The notes beneath the pieces are model-generated. The model saw only the letters and a program-made list of their open reading frames with translations, had not been told where the DNA came from and did not search any database. The translations under genes and the position numbers were made by a program. This document shows, one piece after another, positions 1 through 11,161 of a stretch of 64,000 nucleotides of DNA. Every line of letters starts with the position of its first letter. Positions within the stretch are counted from its first letter, which is position 1. Source of the DNA: Cranoglanis bouderius (Eukaryota; Chordata; Actinopteri; Siluriformes; Cranoglanididae); contig CM042566.1 of assembly GCA_023630585.1 (NCBI GenBank), positions 14,858,754-14,922,753 of the forward strand, written 5' to 3'.

Positions 1-1467
1 CAGAATTTTATGAAGAGTGATCAGATGAATTGCAATTAAATTCAAAGTCCCTCTTTGCCATGAAAATGAACTTAATCCCAAAAAAACATGTCCACTGCAT
101 TTCAGCCCTTCCACAAAAGGACCAGCTGACATCATGTCAGTGATTCTCTCGTTAACACAGGTGAGAGTGTTAACGAGGACAAGGCTGGAGATCACTCTGT
201 CATGCTGATTGAGTTAGAATAACAGACTAGAAGCTTTAAAAGGAGGGTGGTGCTTGAAATTATTGTTCTTCCTCTGTTAACTATGGTTACCTGCAAGGAA
301 ACACGTGCAGCCATCATTGCTTTGCACAAAAAGGGATTCACAGGCAAGGATATTGCTGCTAGTAAGATTGCACCTAAATCAACCATTTATCGGCTCATCA
401 AGACCTTCAAGGAGACAGGTTCAACTGTTGCGAAGAAGGCTTCAGGGCGCCCAAGAAAGTCCAGCAAGTGCCAGGACCGTCTCCTAAAGTTGATTCAGCT
501 GCGGGATCGGGGCACCACCAGTTCAGAGCTTGCTCAGGAATGGCAGCAGGCAGGTGTGAGTGCGTCTGCACGCACAGTAAGGTGAAGACTTTTGGAGGAT
601 GGCCTGGTGTCAAGAAGGGCAGCAAAGAAGCCACTTCTCTCCAGGAAAAACATCAGGGACATTACTGCTATTCTGAAAAAGTACAGGGATTGGACTGCTG
701 AGGACTGGGGTAATGTCATTTTCTCTGATGAATCCCCTTTCCGATTGTTTGGGGCATCTGGAAAAAAGCTTGTCCGGAGAAGAAAAGGTGAGCGCTACCA
801 TCAGTCCTGTGTCATGCCAACAGTAAAGCATCCTGAGACCACTCATATGTGGGGTTGCTTCTCAGCCAAGGCAATGGGCTCACTCACAATTTTGCCTAAG
901 AACACAGCCATGAATAAAGAATGGTACAAAAACATCCTCAGAGAGCAACTTCTCCCAACCATACAAGAACAGTTTGGTGATGAACAATGCCTTTTCCAGC
1001 ATCATGGGGCACCTTGCCACAAGGCAAAAGTGATAACGAAGTGGCTCAGGGAACAAAACATCGACATTTTGGGTCCATGGCCAGGAAACTCCCCAGACCT
1101 TAATCCCATTGAGAATTTGTGGTCAATCCTCAAGAGGCGGGTGGACAAACAAAAACCCACAAACTCCAAGCACTGATTATGCAAGAATGGGCTGCCATCA
1201 GTCAGGATGTGGCCCAGAAGTTGATTGACAGCATGCCAGGGCGACTTGCAGAGGTCTTGAAAAAGAAGGGTCAACACTGCAAATATTGACTCTTTGCATA
1301 AACTTCATGTAATTGTCAATAAAAGCCATTGACACTTATGAAATGCTTGTGATTATACTTCAGTAACAGTTAGTAACATCTGACAAAAAGATCTAAAAAC
1401 ACTGAAGCAGTCGACTTTGTGAAATTTAATATTTGTGTCATTCTCAAAACTTTTGGCCACGGCTGTA
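1..1467 (+). mobile_element. Tc1/mariner transposon, left end outside window
   Basis: The right terminal repeat (AAAACTTTTGGCCACGGCTGTA) ends at a TA at 1466-1467. The matching left end is not in the window, so the element is cut by the window start. Positions 1-282 look like the leader before the transposase; 283-1289 carry the decayed transposase; 1290-1467 are the 3' untranslated part and terminal repeat. It adjoins decayed BEL/Pao sequence, into which it probably inserted. Confidence 0.85.
283..1289 (+). pseudogene. Tc1 transposase pseudogene
   Basis: A Tc1-family DDE transposase that would cut and paste its own element in the nucleus. The ATG at 283 opens a paired helix-turn-helix DNA-binding region. 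The reading frame meets a TGA near 582 and resumes from about 592. The catalytic region shows the first Asp in FSDESPF near 724 and the Glu in NPIENLW near 1105. The middle motif, normally QxDGAPCH, reads QHHGAPCH with CAT at 1003-1005, so the second catalytic Asp is His. A frameshift near 1165 separates the last roughly 40 residues, which end KKKGQHCKY. The stop, the frameshift and the lost Asp make it inactive. Confidence 0.85.
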
Positions 1468-3162
1468 TAGGTAGGAGCATCATAGTTCACAGGCCGATGT
1501 TTGTATCTCAGGGTGTCAGTTCAACAGGGCCAGCTGAAGTCCAAGAGCTGATTCAGGGGAATCTTGAGCAAGCCAGATTTCCAGACTGTCTGATTGAGCT
1601 TCTTTGGGCAGAAGACTGATAACATTTGGCACATTACTTGCCCATTGGCGGAGGTCCAACCCACTGGATGACAGGATCTCCCTCAGCTTATTTATCATAT
1701 TTCTGGCTTGCTCTGGTGAAGAGAGGCTTTGCAAACAATTGTCAACATAAAAGTTCTCTCCCTATTGAGAACCTCACATCATCCTCTGGCTGGCTATGAT
1801 TGACATGGTTCTGCATGGTGTAGGCGGAACAGCACAGACTACACGTGGTGCCAAACAGCAGGACTTGCCACTCATACACTGATGGGGGCTTGTCTTGCTC
1901 CATATCCTGCCAGACAAATCTCAAGTGAGGACGATCCTCAGGAAACAGACCTGGTGAAACATGGCTAATAATGCCACTTATGGCTACTGTATGTTCTCGA
2001 AACCTTAACAATACTCCTAGGAGTAAAGGTCCTAATGTAGGTCCAGGTAGCAGCCACTGATTATGGTTCAGACCCCGGTACTGGTAGGAACAGTTAAACA
2101 CAACACAGTTCTTTTTGTCGTGGGTCACCATTTGGTGTGGGATATACCATGATTTCTTTCAGGGCTTGGAAATGAGGCATGTTTTTCTGCCTAAGCAAGG
2201 GAGTGACGTAATGTAGCACTCCATTCACCTCAACACGTACAGTCTTTGATTGGTGACCTCTTTCTCATTCCTGGATGGGCCACAGTTTCTCAACATTTCT
2301 GAAGAATTTTGACACCTGAGTAATGGTTGATGTTAGTAAACACTGCTATGGGTGGATTAACTGTTCAACAAATGTCCATCCTAGTCATGTCTTAAAGGCT
2401 GCAGGCCCTCCGGGGGGTCCCAACCTTACTGACTTAATAGGGGTGATCAAGTGAGGGTAGTCGGCACCATTGAGCAATAGGGGCTGCACATTCTTAAACG
2501 TCTGGATTGGAAAGCCCAACGTTACTGGCTTAATGGGAGTGATCAAGTGAGGGTGGTCGGCACCATTGAGCAGTAGGGCTATGCATTCTTAATCGTCTGG
2601 ATTGGAAGATAGTTGTACCTTTCCTGCAATTTGTCCATGGGGTAGCAGTGGAATGCAAGGCCAATGTGGTTTGCAGTGAAGGCACCAGTGATGAGGAAGG
2701 TGTGTTGGGCTTATCTGCTGGGGAAATACGGAATGACACGGGTTTGCATGCACTTGTGGAGCTTCTTTTTCCATAGCCTCTCATAGGCTCCATGCAGAAC
2801 AGTAGTCGTCCACCTTTTCTGGCGATTCTCATACTTAGGCGCTTGTCTATCCTTTATAATCTTTGAAATTGACTGACCATCATATTCTTGACACCAGGAC
2901 TCATAATGCAGCCACTCAGAGATCAAAAAGAATATATGTAGTCCCTGGCTGATAGAACCTGCTATGTCTAAATTCTGATCTCATCTCTGGTGGTAGCTTA
3001 CTCAACAAATGTGTTACATGAGAGCTGCACTGCAGTTCTGTCTCTCCTGGTGGGCCAAGGAATTTAAGCATGCCTACAAATGCCTGAATCAGTAATGCAA
3101 ACTTCTCAAAGGCAGCTTGATCACCACGGCGAATATCTGTTGAGTCCATGACACTGGCTATT
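1468..3162 (-). pseudogene. BEL/Pao LTR retrotransposon remnant, gag-pol (3' part)
   Basis: Read on the minus strand from 3162 down, the fragments follow BEL/Pao order. 2916-3162 is a gag helical region (LLSKLPPEMRSEF). 2590-2830 is a degraded zinc-knuckle region. 2400-2600 resembles the protease (DYPHLITP, RLGPPGG, then a GW motif). 1742-2131 is reverse transcriptase, with the family-typical LRFVWQDM and FGTTCSLCCSAY. 1516-1734 is the following RT segment (LRQWASNVP). Several frameshifts and stops break the frame. The 5' part of gag lies at 6343-6600, separated by the RTE LINE at 3183-6322. No LTRs were identified. Confidence 0.7.
2423..2610. repeat. 96-bp tandem duplication inside BEL/Pao relic
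   Basis: Two adjacent copies about 96 bp apart (about 2423-2518 and 2519-2610). Both contain GTGATCAAGTGAGGGT and TCTGGATTGGAA and differ by scattered substitutions and a small indel. The duplication lies in the protease-like part of the BEL/Pao relic and is specific to this copy as far as the window shows. Confidence 0.7.
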
Positions 3163-3182
3163 TTACACAGGATCAGGCCAGT
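3163..3182. repeat. 20-bp target-site duplication of RTE LINE copy 1 (left)
   Basis: The 20-bp word beginning TTACACAGGATC and ending GGCCAGT occurs here and again at 6323-6342, exactly flanking the RTE LINE. It also joins the BEL/Pao gag reading frame across the insertion (TGLIL on both sides), so the LINE landed in an existing BEL/Pao copy. Confidence 0.9.
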
Positions 3183-6100
3183 CTTCTTTTCCTTTCGGCT
3201 GTTCCCTTCAGGGGTCGCCACAGCAAATCATCTGCCTCCATCTAGCCCTATCCCCTGCATCCTCTTCTCTCAGACCGACTACCTTCATGTCCTCCTTCAC
3301 TACATCCATAAACCTCCTCTTTGGTCTTCCTCTCGGCCTCCTGCCTGGCAGCTCTAACCTCAGCATCCTTTTACCGATATATTCACTCTCCCTCCTCTGA
3401 ACATGTCCAAACCATCTCAACCTGGCCTCTCTAACTTTGTCTCCAAAACGTCTCACATGTGCTGTCCCTCTGATGTACTCATTCCTGATCCTATCCATCC
3501 TCGTCACTCCCAAAGAGAACCTCAACATCTTCAGCTCTGCTACCTCTAACTCTTCCTCCTGTCTTTTCCTCAGTGCAACTGTCTCCAAACCATACAACAT
3601 CGCTGGTCTCACGACTGTCCTGTACACCTTTCCTTTCATTCTTGCTGGTACTCTTTTATCACACAACAGACCTGATACTTTTCTCCACCCATTCCAACAT
3701 GCCTGCACACGCTTCTTCACCTCTTTTCCACACTCCCCATTGCTCTGGACTATTGACCCTAAGTACTTAAAATCCTGCACCTTCTTTACCTCCTCTCCCT
3801 GTAACCTCACTGTTCCACTTGGATCCCTCTCATTCACACACATGTATTCTGTCTTGCTGCGACTAACCTTCATTCCTCTTCTCTCCAGAGCAAACCTCCA
3901 CCTCTCTATACTTTCCTCCACCTGCTCCCTGCTCTCACTACAGATCACAATGTCATCCGCAAACATCATAGTCCATGGAGATTCCTGTCTGACCTCATCT
4001 GTCAGCCTGTCCATCACCACCGCAAACAAGAAGGGGCTCAGAGCCGATCCTTGATGCAGTCCCACCTTCACCGTGAACTCCTCTGTCACACCTACCGCAC
4101 ACCTTACCACTGTCCTACTGCTCTCATACATATCCTGCACCACTCTAACATACTTCTCTGCCACTCCAGACCTCCTCATACAATAACACAGCTCCTCTCT
4201 TGGCACCCTGGCATACGCTTTCTCTAAATCTACAAAGACACGATGCAGCTCTTTCTGACCCTCTCTGTACTTCTCCATCAACATTCTAAAAGCAAATATT
4301 GCATCTGTAGTGCTCTTTCTTGTCATGAAACCATACTGCTGCTCACAAATGCTCACTTCTCCCCTTAGCCTTGCTTCCACTACTCTTTCCCACAGCTTCA
4401 TTGTATGGCTCATCAGCTTAATACCTCTGTAGTTTCCACAACTCTACACATCTCCCTTGTTCTTAAAAATCGGCACCAAAACACTTCTCCTCCATTCCTC
4501 AGGCATCCTCTCACTCTCTAAGACCTCGTTGAACAACCTAGTTAAAAACTCTACTGCCATCTCTCCTAGACACTTCCATACCTCCACTGGTATGTCATCA
4601 GGACCAACCGCCTTTCCTCTCTGCATCCTCTTCAAAGCTCCCCTAACTTCACCCTTGCTAATCCTTTCTACTTCCTGCTCAACAATATTTGCCTCTACTA
4701 CTCTTCTCTCTCTGTCATTTTCCTCATTCATTAGTTCCTCAAAGTACTCCTTCCATCTTTCCCTCACCCTCCTGTCACCTGTCAACACATTTCCATCTCT
4801 ATCTTTAATCACTGTAACCTGCTGCACATCCTTACCATCTCTATCCCTCTGCCTCGCCAACCGATACAAATCCCTCTCACCTTCCTTACTATCTAACCTT
4901 GCATACATGTCCTCATAAGCTTTCTGTTTAGCCTTTGCCACCTCTATCTTAACCTCACGCTGCATCTCCCTATATTCCTGTCTACTTTCCTCCATCCTCT
5001 CACTGTCCCACTTCTTCCTAGCTAACCTCTTCTTCTGGATACTCTCCTGAACTTCCTCATTCCACCACCAAGTCTCCTTGTCTTCTTTCCTCCTTCCAGA
5101 TGACACACCTAGCACCTTCCTACCTGTCTCCCTGATCACTTTGGGCGTAGTAGTCCAGTCATCTGGAAGCACCTCCTGACCACCTAAAGCCTGTCTCAAC
5201 TCCTCCCTGAAAACCGCACAGCACACTTCCTTTCCAACCACTTTGTCTTCTGCTCTGCCTTTGCTCTCTTCATCTTCCTCACCACCAGAGTCATCTTACA
5301 CACCACCATCCTATGCTGTCTAGCTACACTCTCTCCTACCACTACTTTGCAATCGCTAATCTCCATCAGATTACAGTGTCTGCATAAGATATAGTCCACC
5401 TGTGTGCTCCTGCCATCACTCTTATGTCACCCTGTGTTCCTGCCTCTTCTGAAAGTACGTGTTCACCGCAGCCATCTCCATACTTTTAGCAAAGTCTACC
5501 AACCTCTGTCCTTCTGGGTTCCTTACCTGAAGACCAAACTTGCCCATCACTTCCTCATCCCCACTATTCCCTTCACCAACATGTCCATTAAAGTCTGCCC
5601 CTATCACCACTCTCTCACCTCTGGGAACACTCTGCATCACTTCCTCAAGCTCGCTCCAGAATCTGTCTTTCTCCTCTTGCTCACAACCTACTTGTGGAGC
5701 GTAAGCACTAACAACATTCAACATCACACCTTCAATTTCCATCTTCAGACTCATCAACCTATCTGACACTCTCTTTACCTCCAGAACATTCTTCAAAAAC
5801 TCCTCCTTCAGGATCACTCCTACTCCATTTCTCTTCCTGTCCACCCCATGATAAAACAGTTTAAACCCTGCTCCAATGCATCTAGCCTTGCTCCCTTTCC
5901 ACCTGGCCTCCTGGACACACAGAATGTCGACTTTCCTCCTCTGCATCATATCTACCAGCTCTCTGTCTTTACCTGTCATCGTACCAACAATCAAAGTCCC
6001 TACTTTCAGTCCTAAACTCCTGCCTTTCCTCTTCTCTCTCTGCCTACGGACACGCCTTCTTCCTGTAACACACCTTCCTCCTTTCCTTCTTCGACCAACA

Positions 6101-6322
6101 GTAGCCCAATTTCCACCAGTGCCCTGTAGGCCAACGGCACCGATGGCGGTCGTTGTTAACCCGGGCCCCGACCGTTCCGGTATGGAAGTCATTTTAGTGA
6201 TTCGCATATTGAATTTGGCAAAAGTTTTACATCGGATGCCCTTCCTGACACAACCCTCTCTATTTATCCGGGCTTGGGACTGGCACAAAAAGTACACTGG
6301 CTTGTGACCTCCTGTGGCTAGA
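3183..6322 (-). mobile_element. RTE-clade LINE, near full length, copy 1
   Basis: A 3140-bp non-LTR retrotransposon in minus orientation: 5' end at 6322, 3' end at 3183. It is flanked by perfect 20-bp duplications and ends on its sense strand in an A/G-rich tail, as RTE elements do. One open frame encoded an apurinic endonuclease followed by reverse transcriptase. It resembles the RTE families common in teleosts (Expander type). A second copy lies at 31095-34247. Confidence 0.92.
3208..6318 (-). pseudogene. RTE LINE endonuclease-reverse transcriptase, copy 1
   Basis: The APE endonuclease lies at about 5420-6060 (LKVGT start, CVQEARW, VIGADFNGHVG). A linker follows at 4444-5400. Reverse transcriptase is at 3208-4413, with FVDLEKAYARVP (motif A region), GLHQGSALSPFLF (motif B) and FADDIVI (motif C). 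The C-terminus has the LRWFGHVQRRESEY block usual in this clade. Breaks: a 2-nt deletion near 5420, an indel near 5230, and an in-frame TAG at about 4443 (after KNKGDV). The second Asp of the AYDRVP motif is Ala here. Copy 2 has the same TAG but is otherwise better preserved. Not functional as read. Confidence 0.88.
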
Positions 6323-6342
6323 TTACACAGGATCAGGCCAGT
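6323..6342. repeat. 20-bp target-site duplication of RTE LINE copy 1 (right)
   Basis: Exact partner of 3163-3182. Sequence to the right returns to BEL/Pao-like minus-strand coding sequence. Confidence 0.9.
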
Positions 6343-6606
6343 ATGCATCATATTCATCATCCTCCTCACTAATAAGCAGCTTTTCACAGGGTGGTGGTAT
6401 AAACCCTTAGTCTAAGGGAAGTATGGGTGATTGACCAGGCATATGTGGGTCCGATGTACTTGACTGAGAGCACACTGTAGCTGGTTGGGGAGTCTGCTTA
6501 AGGCTGTGCACAAAATATGAATGAGATTTCATTTCCTCATATTTAAATCTAGATGTGTTAAACAACTTAAAACATGGCACCTTTGGTAGCAGACTACCCA
6601 ATTTTT
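6343..6606 (-). pseudogene. BEL/Pao gag 5' part, split off by LINE
   Basis: The minus-strand reading frame ending at 6343 (CLLVRRMMNMMH) runs into TGLIL, the same residues that start the gag fragment at 3162. It is therefore the upstream part of that BEL/Pao gag. The outer limit near 6600 is approximate; Tc1-derived sequence follows. Confidence 0.5.
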
Positions 6607-7023
6607 ACGTGAGCAAACGTATAGCAACAGATAGTCTTAAAGTAAATTAAATTAAATAACATTTAATACTTGGTTGCATATCCCTTGCTTGCAATAATCA
6701 CATCAAGCTGGTCACCAAACTGTTTTTCCAGGCTTGTACTGCAGCTTCTTTCAGTTGTTGTTTGTTTTGTGGAGTTTCTCCCTTCAGTCTCTGCTTCAGG
6801 TGGTGAAATGCATACTCAACTGGGATATGATCTGGTGATTGGCTTGGCCAGTCTAAAAACTTCCACTTATCCCCCCTGATGAAGTCATTTGTTGTGTTGA
6901 CAGTGCTTTTGGGGTCATTGTCTTGCTGCATGATGAAGTTCCTCCCAAATACATTAGATACATTTCTCTGTAAATTGAAAGACAGACTTCTGAATTCATT
7001 CTGTTGCTATCATCATGAGTTAC
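6607..7023 (-). mobile_element. Tc1 transposon fragment, 3' part (interrupted by retrovirus)
   Basis: The minus-strand peptide at 6698-6931 is the C-terminal third of a Tc1 transposase: QQDNDPKSTVN (second Asp motif) and LDWPSQSPDHIPVEYAFH, where the usual NPIE reads IPVE, so the Glu survives but its context has drifted. About 60 bp of terminal sequence lies to the left. The fragment stops at the retroviral LTR at 7024 and appears to resume after it at 9648. Confidence 0.75.
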
Positions 7024-7447
7024 TGTTAGAAATTCTTTTGAGGATGTAAAAAATATGAAATATGAAATTGACGAGGATGAGAATAAAAGGCGCCGTCACA
7101 GTGCCACAGCTATGCCTTGTTTCGAGCACTCGGGAAAGTTGCCATAAGACACACACACACACAAGGTCAGATAGCGAAGTCTCTCAGTTTATTCAAAAAG
7201 ACAAGAGTTTATATATCTAACAGTCATGTGCCTCAGCAACAGTGTTCTCATCTTTCAAGGTAAAGTGGTGCACCTGGTACGGGATGTACCAATGGCCCAA
7301 GATAAGAGAAACTAGGAGAGAATGACACATTCCTGTGATATGGGTTGTTGAGGAGACAAGGAAGAGGTCACAGTGTTCTAAAGAGAGAGAGAACTCACAT
7401 AAACTCATGAGATAAAGTAAGCGAGCGTGCCATATTAATATTTACGA
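7024..7447 (-). repeat. 3' LTR of endogenous retrovirus
   Basis: 424 bp. Both ends match the shorter copy at 9535-9647: the left end TGTTAGAAATTCTTTTGAGG and the right end GAGCGTGCCATATTAATATTTA. The last bases before the internal region read CGA instead of the TCA seen at the outer end of the other copy. Confidence 0.75.
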
Positions 7448-7584
7448 TTCCCTCTTAGGCCCCAACGGGACCTGTGCACACTCTCTGGTGAAAGGCAACA
7501 TAAAGCCTCCACAGAATTAGTCCTTCCCTCGCAAAGGAATAACAATATATGCATAATTAATAAAAGAGGCAAGGGCCCTGTGCA

Positions 7585-7860
7585 TTAAGAGGGATACACA
7601 CAAGAATATACATGGAGCGAAAATAAGAATGAGTTAGTTAACGGATATAAGGCCCATGATGATGACATATGGTGACAGATCCAACCAGGTCCGTTGTGTA
7701 TGTCTGAAAGGTTGCGAACAATTTCTAATGAAAGAGACCAAGCAAGGTTACCATTACAGAGTTGCAGAGGGCTTGGTGTTTGTTCTTGAGTCGCCAATGA
7801 AAGTACCGGAAGAGCACTTATTAGCAATAGCAAAAGGGACGGTTTCATTATGAGGACCAC
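7585..7860 (-). pseudogene. Retroviral env 5' fragment
   Basis: The minus-strand frame contains a start followed by a hydrophobic leucine-rich stretch (SLLLLLISALPVLSLA), which looks like an envelope signal peptide. A short extracellular segment with one Asn-x-Ser/Thr site (NLSD) follows. The frame is lost before any fusion or transmembrane region, and the 3' LTR follows. The env call rests on position and signal peptide only. Confidence 0.4.
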
Positions 7861-8134
7861 ACTGTTCACACGACACTGAGTGTCCAAAAGCTAACAAAAT
7901 GTATTTCTAGGACTATTGTAACAAGTGAGTTATTCATACAGAAAAGAATGGGAATATGCTAATACACAGAAACCTATATGTGTATGTGTTAAGGTGAGAT
8001 GAGCAGAGGCCCCCTAAGGGCAGCTTGATTGTGAATGTTCCCCTTTCTCAACTCTTGAGGATGTGATACCGGCTTCAGTCGACTGGCGTGGACCCACTGA
8101 GGCTGTGAATTTGCAAGCTCGGTGGTTAGTGCTA

Positions 8135-9356
8135 TCACCTTTGTTGAGGGTTCAGACCTTTTACCAGTACAGAGTCACCTGGGAGGAAAGGGAGAGTAGG
8201 CTTTTCTGCAGGTAAAGGGAGAGAGGCAGAAACATTACCATGCACGCTGTTAAGTTTTTCAATCAGAGCTTGAGTATAATCACAGACAATCACGTCCAGG
8301 TCTCCTGTAAAAGAAATGCCAGAGTTACCTTTAGCCCAAGGGGTTGGAAATGGCCTGCCCATTAAGATCTCGAAAAGGAGACAGTTGTGATTTTTGATGT
8401 GGTGTCATTCTGATTTCACGGAGAACTGCTGGGAGCAGATCTACCCAATTTTACATTAATAAAATTAGAATAATATTAAAAACCCCTCTTTGTGTGACCT
8501 GTGAAACACAAGAAATGGTAATACTAAACTGGGCAATGTGACACGTCCATTGGGGCAACGAATAATACTGTCTGAGGCAAAGTCATAATGTCAACATCAT
8601 GAGGTGACCAGGCATGCGTGAACAGGGAAAAAACAGTGTCATGATCAATGTATGGCGTCGATGAGCCCTCTTTGGCAGCTCATTTTAGCCGCTTCATACG
8701 TAATTGGTAAAGTAGAACAACGCTGTGCCGTCATGTGTTGTGTTTGGATGTTATTAAGAATAGAGATTACTTGGTGTTGCATATGTAGGGTAAGCAGATG
8801 TGAGAGAACCAACTTTTCAGCATCAGAGACGAGCAGAGCATAGGCTGCTACTGAGCACAAGCAAGCAGGCATGCCCTGAACCACAGGGTCAAGGATCTTG
8901 GACAGATAAGCTACTGGACGATAACCTCCACCATGCTCCTGGGCCAGGACCCCCATGGCCATTCTCCCATCCTCCGACACATACAGGTGAAAAAGGAGAC
9001 TGATAGTCCGGCAGACCTAGAGCTGGAGCTGAACTCAGAGACTGCTTGAGATAACAAAATGAATGTATCATCTCCATAGCTGATGACAATAGTTTATTAC
9101 TCCAAGGAAACTGAGCATATCTTGTTTCGTTGGTGGAGGTGAAACATCAGGAATGATTCTCAGACAACGCAGAGAGACGACGTTCGCCTTTGCTGATGAG
9201 AAAACCCAGATAACGCCATGTGGTGAGGCAGAACTGGAGCTTTGAGAGTGAAGCCTTAAACCCGCATTGTGCTAGGTGTTTGAGGAACTTAACTGAGCTG
9301 TTTTGACATGCGTCAGCGTTAATAGCTAATAATAGGATGTCTTCCGCATACTGCAA
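8135..9356 (-). pseudogene. Retroviral pol fragments (RT, RNase H, integrase end)
   Basis: Going down the minus strand, 9147-9356 is reverse transcriptase around the catalytic YAED (usually YxDD) with the TWRYLGFLIS block. 8645-9010 is the RT-RNase H connection (RPVAYLSKILDPV, LCSVAAYALLV), typical of gamma-like retroviruses. 8135-8362 has a basic, proline-rich end resembling the integrase C-terminus (PFLPGDSVLVKG). Frameshifts and deletions separate all three. No single open frame survives. Confidence 0.65.
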
Positions 9357-9534
9357 GAGGGCACATTAGAATTATCCCTGTAGAAACACTATAGGCGAGG
9401 TTATGACAGCCCATAATCACAATTGAGGTGACTAGGATTCCCACATGGAGGCAAACCTTTCTACATAATCAAAGAAAATATTCTTACCTCCATGACATCA
9501 TGACATGTCATGACATCAGTAAACTGTTAGAAAT

Positions 9535-9647
9535 TCTTTTGAGGATGTAAAAAATATTAAATTGATGAGGATGAGAATAAAAGGCGCAGTCACACACAGC
9601 TATGACATGAGCTAAAGTAACAGAGCGTGCCATATTAATATTTATCA
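9535..9647 (-). repeat. 5' LTR of endogenous retrovirus, internally deleted
   Basis: Only 113 bp, but both ends match the 424-bp LTR at 7024-7447, so about 310 bp of the middle is missing. The outer end is TATCA followed by GTTAC. No clear primer-binding site follows on the inner side. Confidence 0.7.
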
Positions 9648-9756
9648 GTTACATCATTTTGGATCATGAGCAGATCCATTCATTCTCCACACTTTGGCCT
9701 TTCCATCACTTTGGTAGAAGAACTGAAGAACTTTTGTGGCTCTGTATTTCTTTGAT
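9648..9756 (-). mobile_element. Tc1 fragment, upstream part (right of retrovirus)
   Basis: Minus-strand sequence encodes QKFFSSSTKVMERPKCGE-like Tc1 residues. With the GTTAC duplication collapsed, it continues the Tc1 fragment at 6607-7023. It is joined to a different Tc1 family near 9757. Confidence 0.5.
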
Positions 9757-10078
9757 GCTGGCTTTTGCACATTTTGCTGATAACAGTCTGGTTGGTCTTT
9801 TTCATCTTTGGCACAGAGAACTCGACCTCTGTTTTTCCTGAAAACAAGCTGAAACATGGACTTATCTGACCACAGCACACATTTCCACTGCCTTTCAGTC
9901 CACCTGAGATGAGCTCGGGCCCAGAAAACTCGGCGGCATTTCTGCATAGAGTTGATGTGTTGCTTCATCCTTGCATTATAGAGTTTCAAGTTGCATTTCT
10001 GGATGCAGCGGCGGACTGTGTTAAGTGACAACGGTTTTCCGAAGTACTCCTGAGCACATGTGGTTATATTTATTTGTG
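9757..10078 (-). mobile_element. Tc1 transposase fragment of a second family
   Basis: The minus-strand frame within 9654-10313 reads YFGKPLSLNTVRRCIQKC, then WARAHLRWTERQWK and VLWSDKSMFQ (first catalytic Asp), ending CYQQNVQKPAS. This is the middle of a Tc1 transposase from a family other than its neighbours. Both ends are junctions with other Tc1 families, so it is one piece of a mosaic. Confidence 0.6.
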
Positions 10079-11161
10079 ATGAGGTTGGAGAACACATGAC
10101 ACATACATACTGAGACCATTCTATCAAACAGAATCTCTGCAGATCCTTCAAATTTTGAGGTCCACACTGGTGGACTCTCCTCTTTAGTTCACCCCACAGG
10201 GCTTCAAGACAGGGGACTGGGATGGCCATGGTAGGACCTTGAGTCAGTAAACCAATTTTGTGTTGATTTTGATGTATGCTTTGGATCATTGTCCAGCTGG
10301 AAGATCCAACCACTGCCCATTTTAAGCTTTCTGGCAGAGGCAGTCAGGTTTTCATTTAATATCTGTTGAAATTTGATAGTCCATGATGCCATGTATCCTA
10401 ACAAAATGTCCAGGTCCTCTGGCAGAAAGAACAGCCCCAAACATTAAAGAGCCACCACCATATGTAACCATGGGCATGAGGTACTTTTCTATATAGCTAT
10501 CTCTCTGTGTGCCAAAACCACCTCTGGTGTTTATTTCCAAAAAGATCTATTTTGGTTTTATCTGACCATAGAACCTGATCCCATTTGAAGTTCCAGTAGT
10601 GTCTGGCAAACTTTAGATGCCCGAGTTTGTTTTTTGATGAGAGTAGAGGCTTTTTTTCTTGAAATCCTTCCAAACAACTTGTGGTGATGTAGGTGACGTT
10701 GGATTGTAGTTATGGAGACTTTCTGACCCCAAGACGCAACTAACTTCTGCAATTGTCCAGCTCTGATCCTTGGGGATTTTTTGGCAACTCAAACCATCCT
10801 CTTCACATTGCGTTGAGACAATATAAACACATGTCCTCTTCCAGGTTGATTCATAACATTTCCAGATGACTGGAATGTCTTAATTATTGCCCTGATGGTG
10901 GAAATGGGCATTTTCAATGCTTTTGCTATTTTCTTATAGCCACTTCCCATTTTGTGAAGCTCAACAACCTTTTGCTGCACATCACAGCTATATTCCTTGG
11001 TCTTACCCATTGTGATGAATGACTAAGGGAATTTGGCCTATGTGTTACCTCATGTTTATATCCCTGTGAAAAAGGAAGTCATGGTTGAACAATTTACTGT
11101 TCCTAGTCACCCAGGTGTACAAAAAAATCTAAAATATCAATGAGAATATACTTAATATATA
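10079..11161 (-). mobile_element. Tc1 transposon, transposase part (interrupted by MITE)
   Basis: The minus-strand transposase starts at 11010 (MGKTKEYSCD, helix-turn-helix) and decays through 10558-10752 (SVTTIQRHLHHHKLFGR-like) to 10204-10440 (FQLDNDPKHTSKST, second Asp motif). It ends near GELKRRVHQ. Several frameshifts are present. The right end is broken by the MITE at 11162, and the terminal region resumes at 13682-13926, ending GGGCACTG before TA. Confidence 0.75.

Larger units (their letters stand above)
7024..9647 (-). mobile_element. Endogenous retrovirus, gamma-like (class I), heavily deleted
   Basis: Two LTR copies bound the element, with 5-bp GTTAC duplications at 7019-7023 and 9648-9652. 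Internal minus-strand fragments follow retroviral order from right to left: reverse transcriptase, RNase H, integrase-end-like sequence, then the start of env. Gag and most of pol and env are missing. It is about 2.6 kb, against the 8-10 kb usual for such elements, with many stops. It inserted into a Tc1 copy whose halves lie on both sides. Confidence 0.75.

Noticed and set aside
3437..4054. 205-codon plus-strand frame (and similar at 31351-31968) as a gene
   Set aside because: Antisense shadow of the RTE reverse transcriptase.
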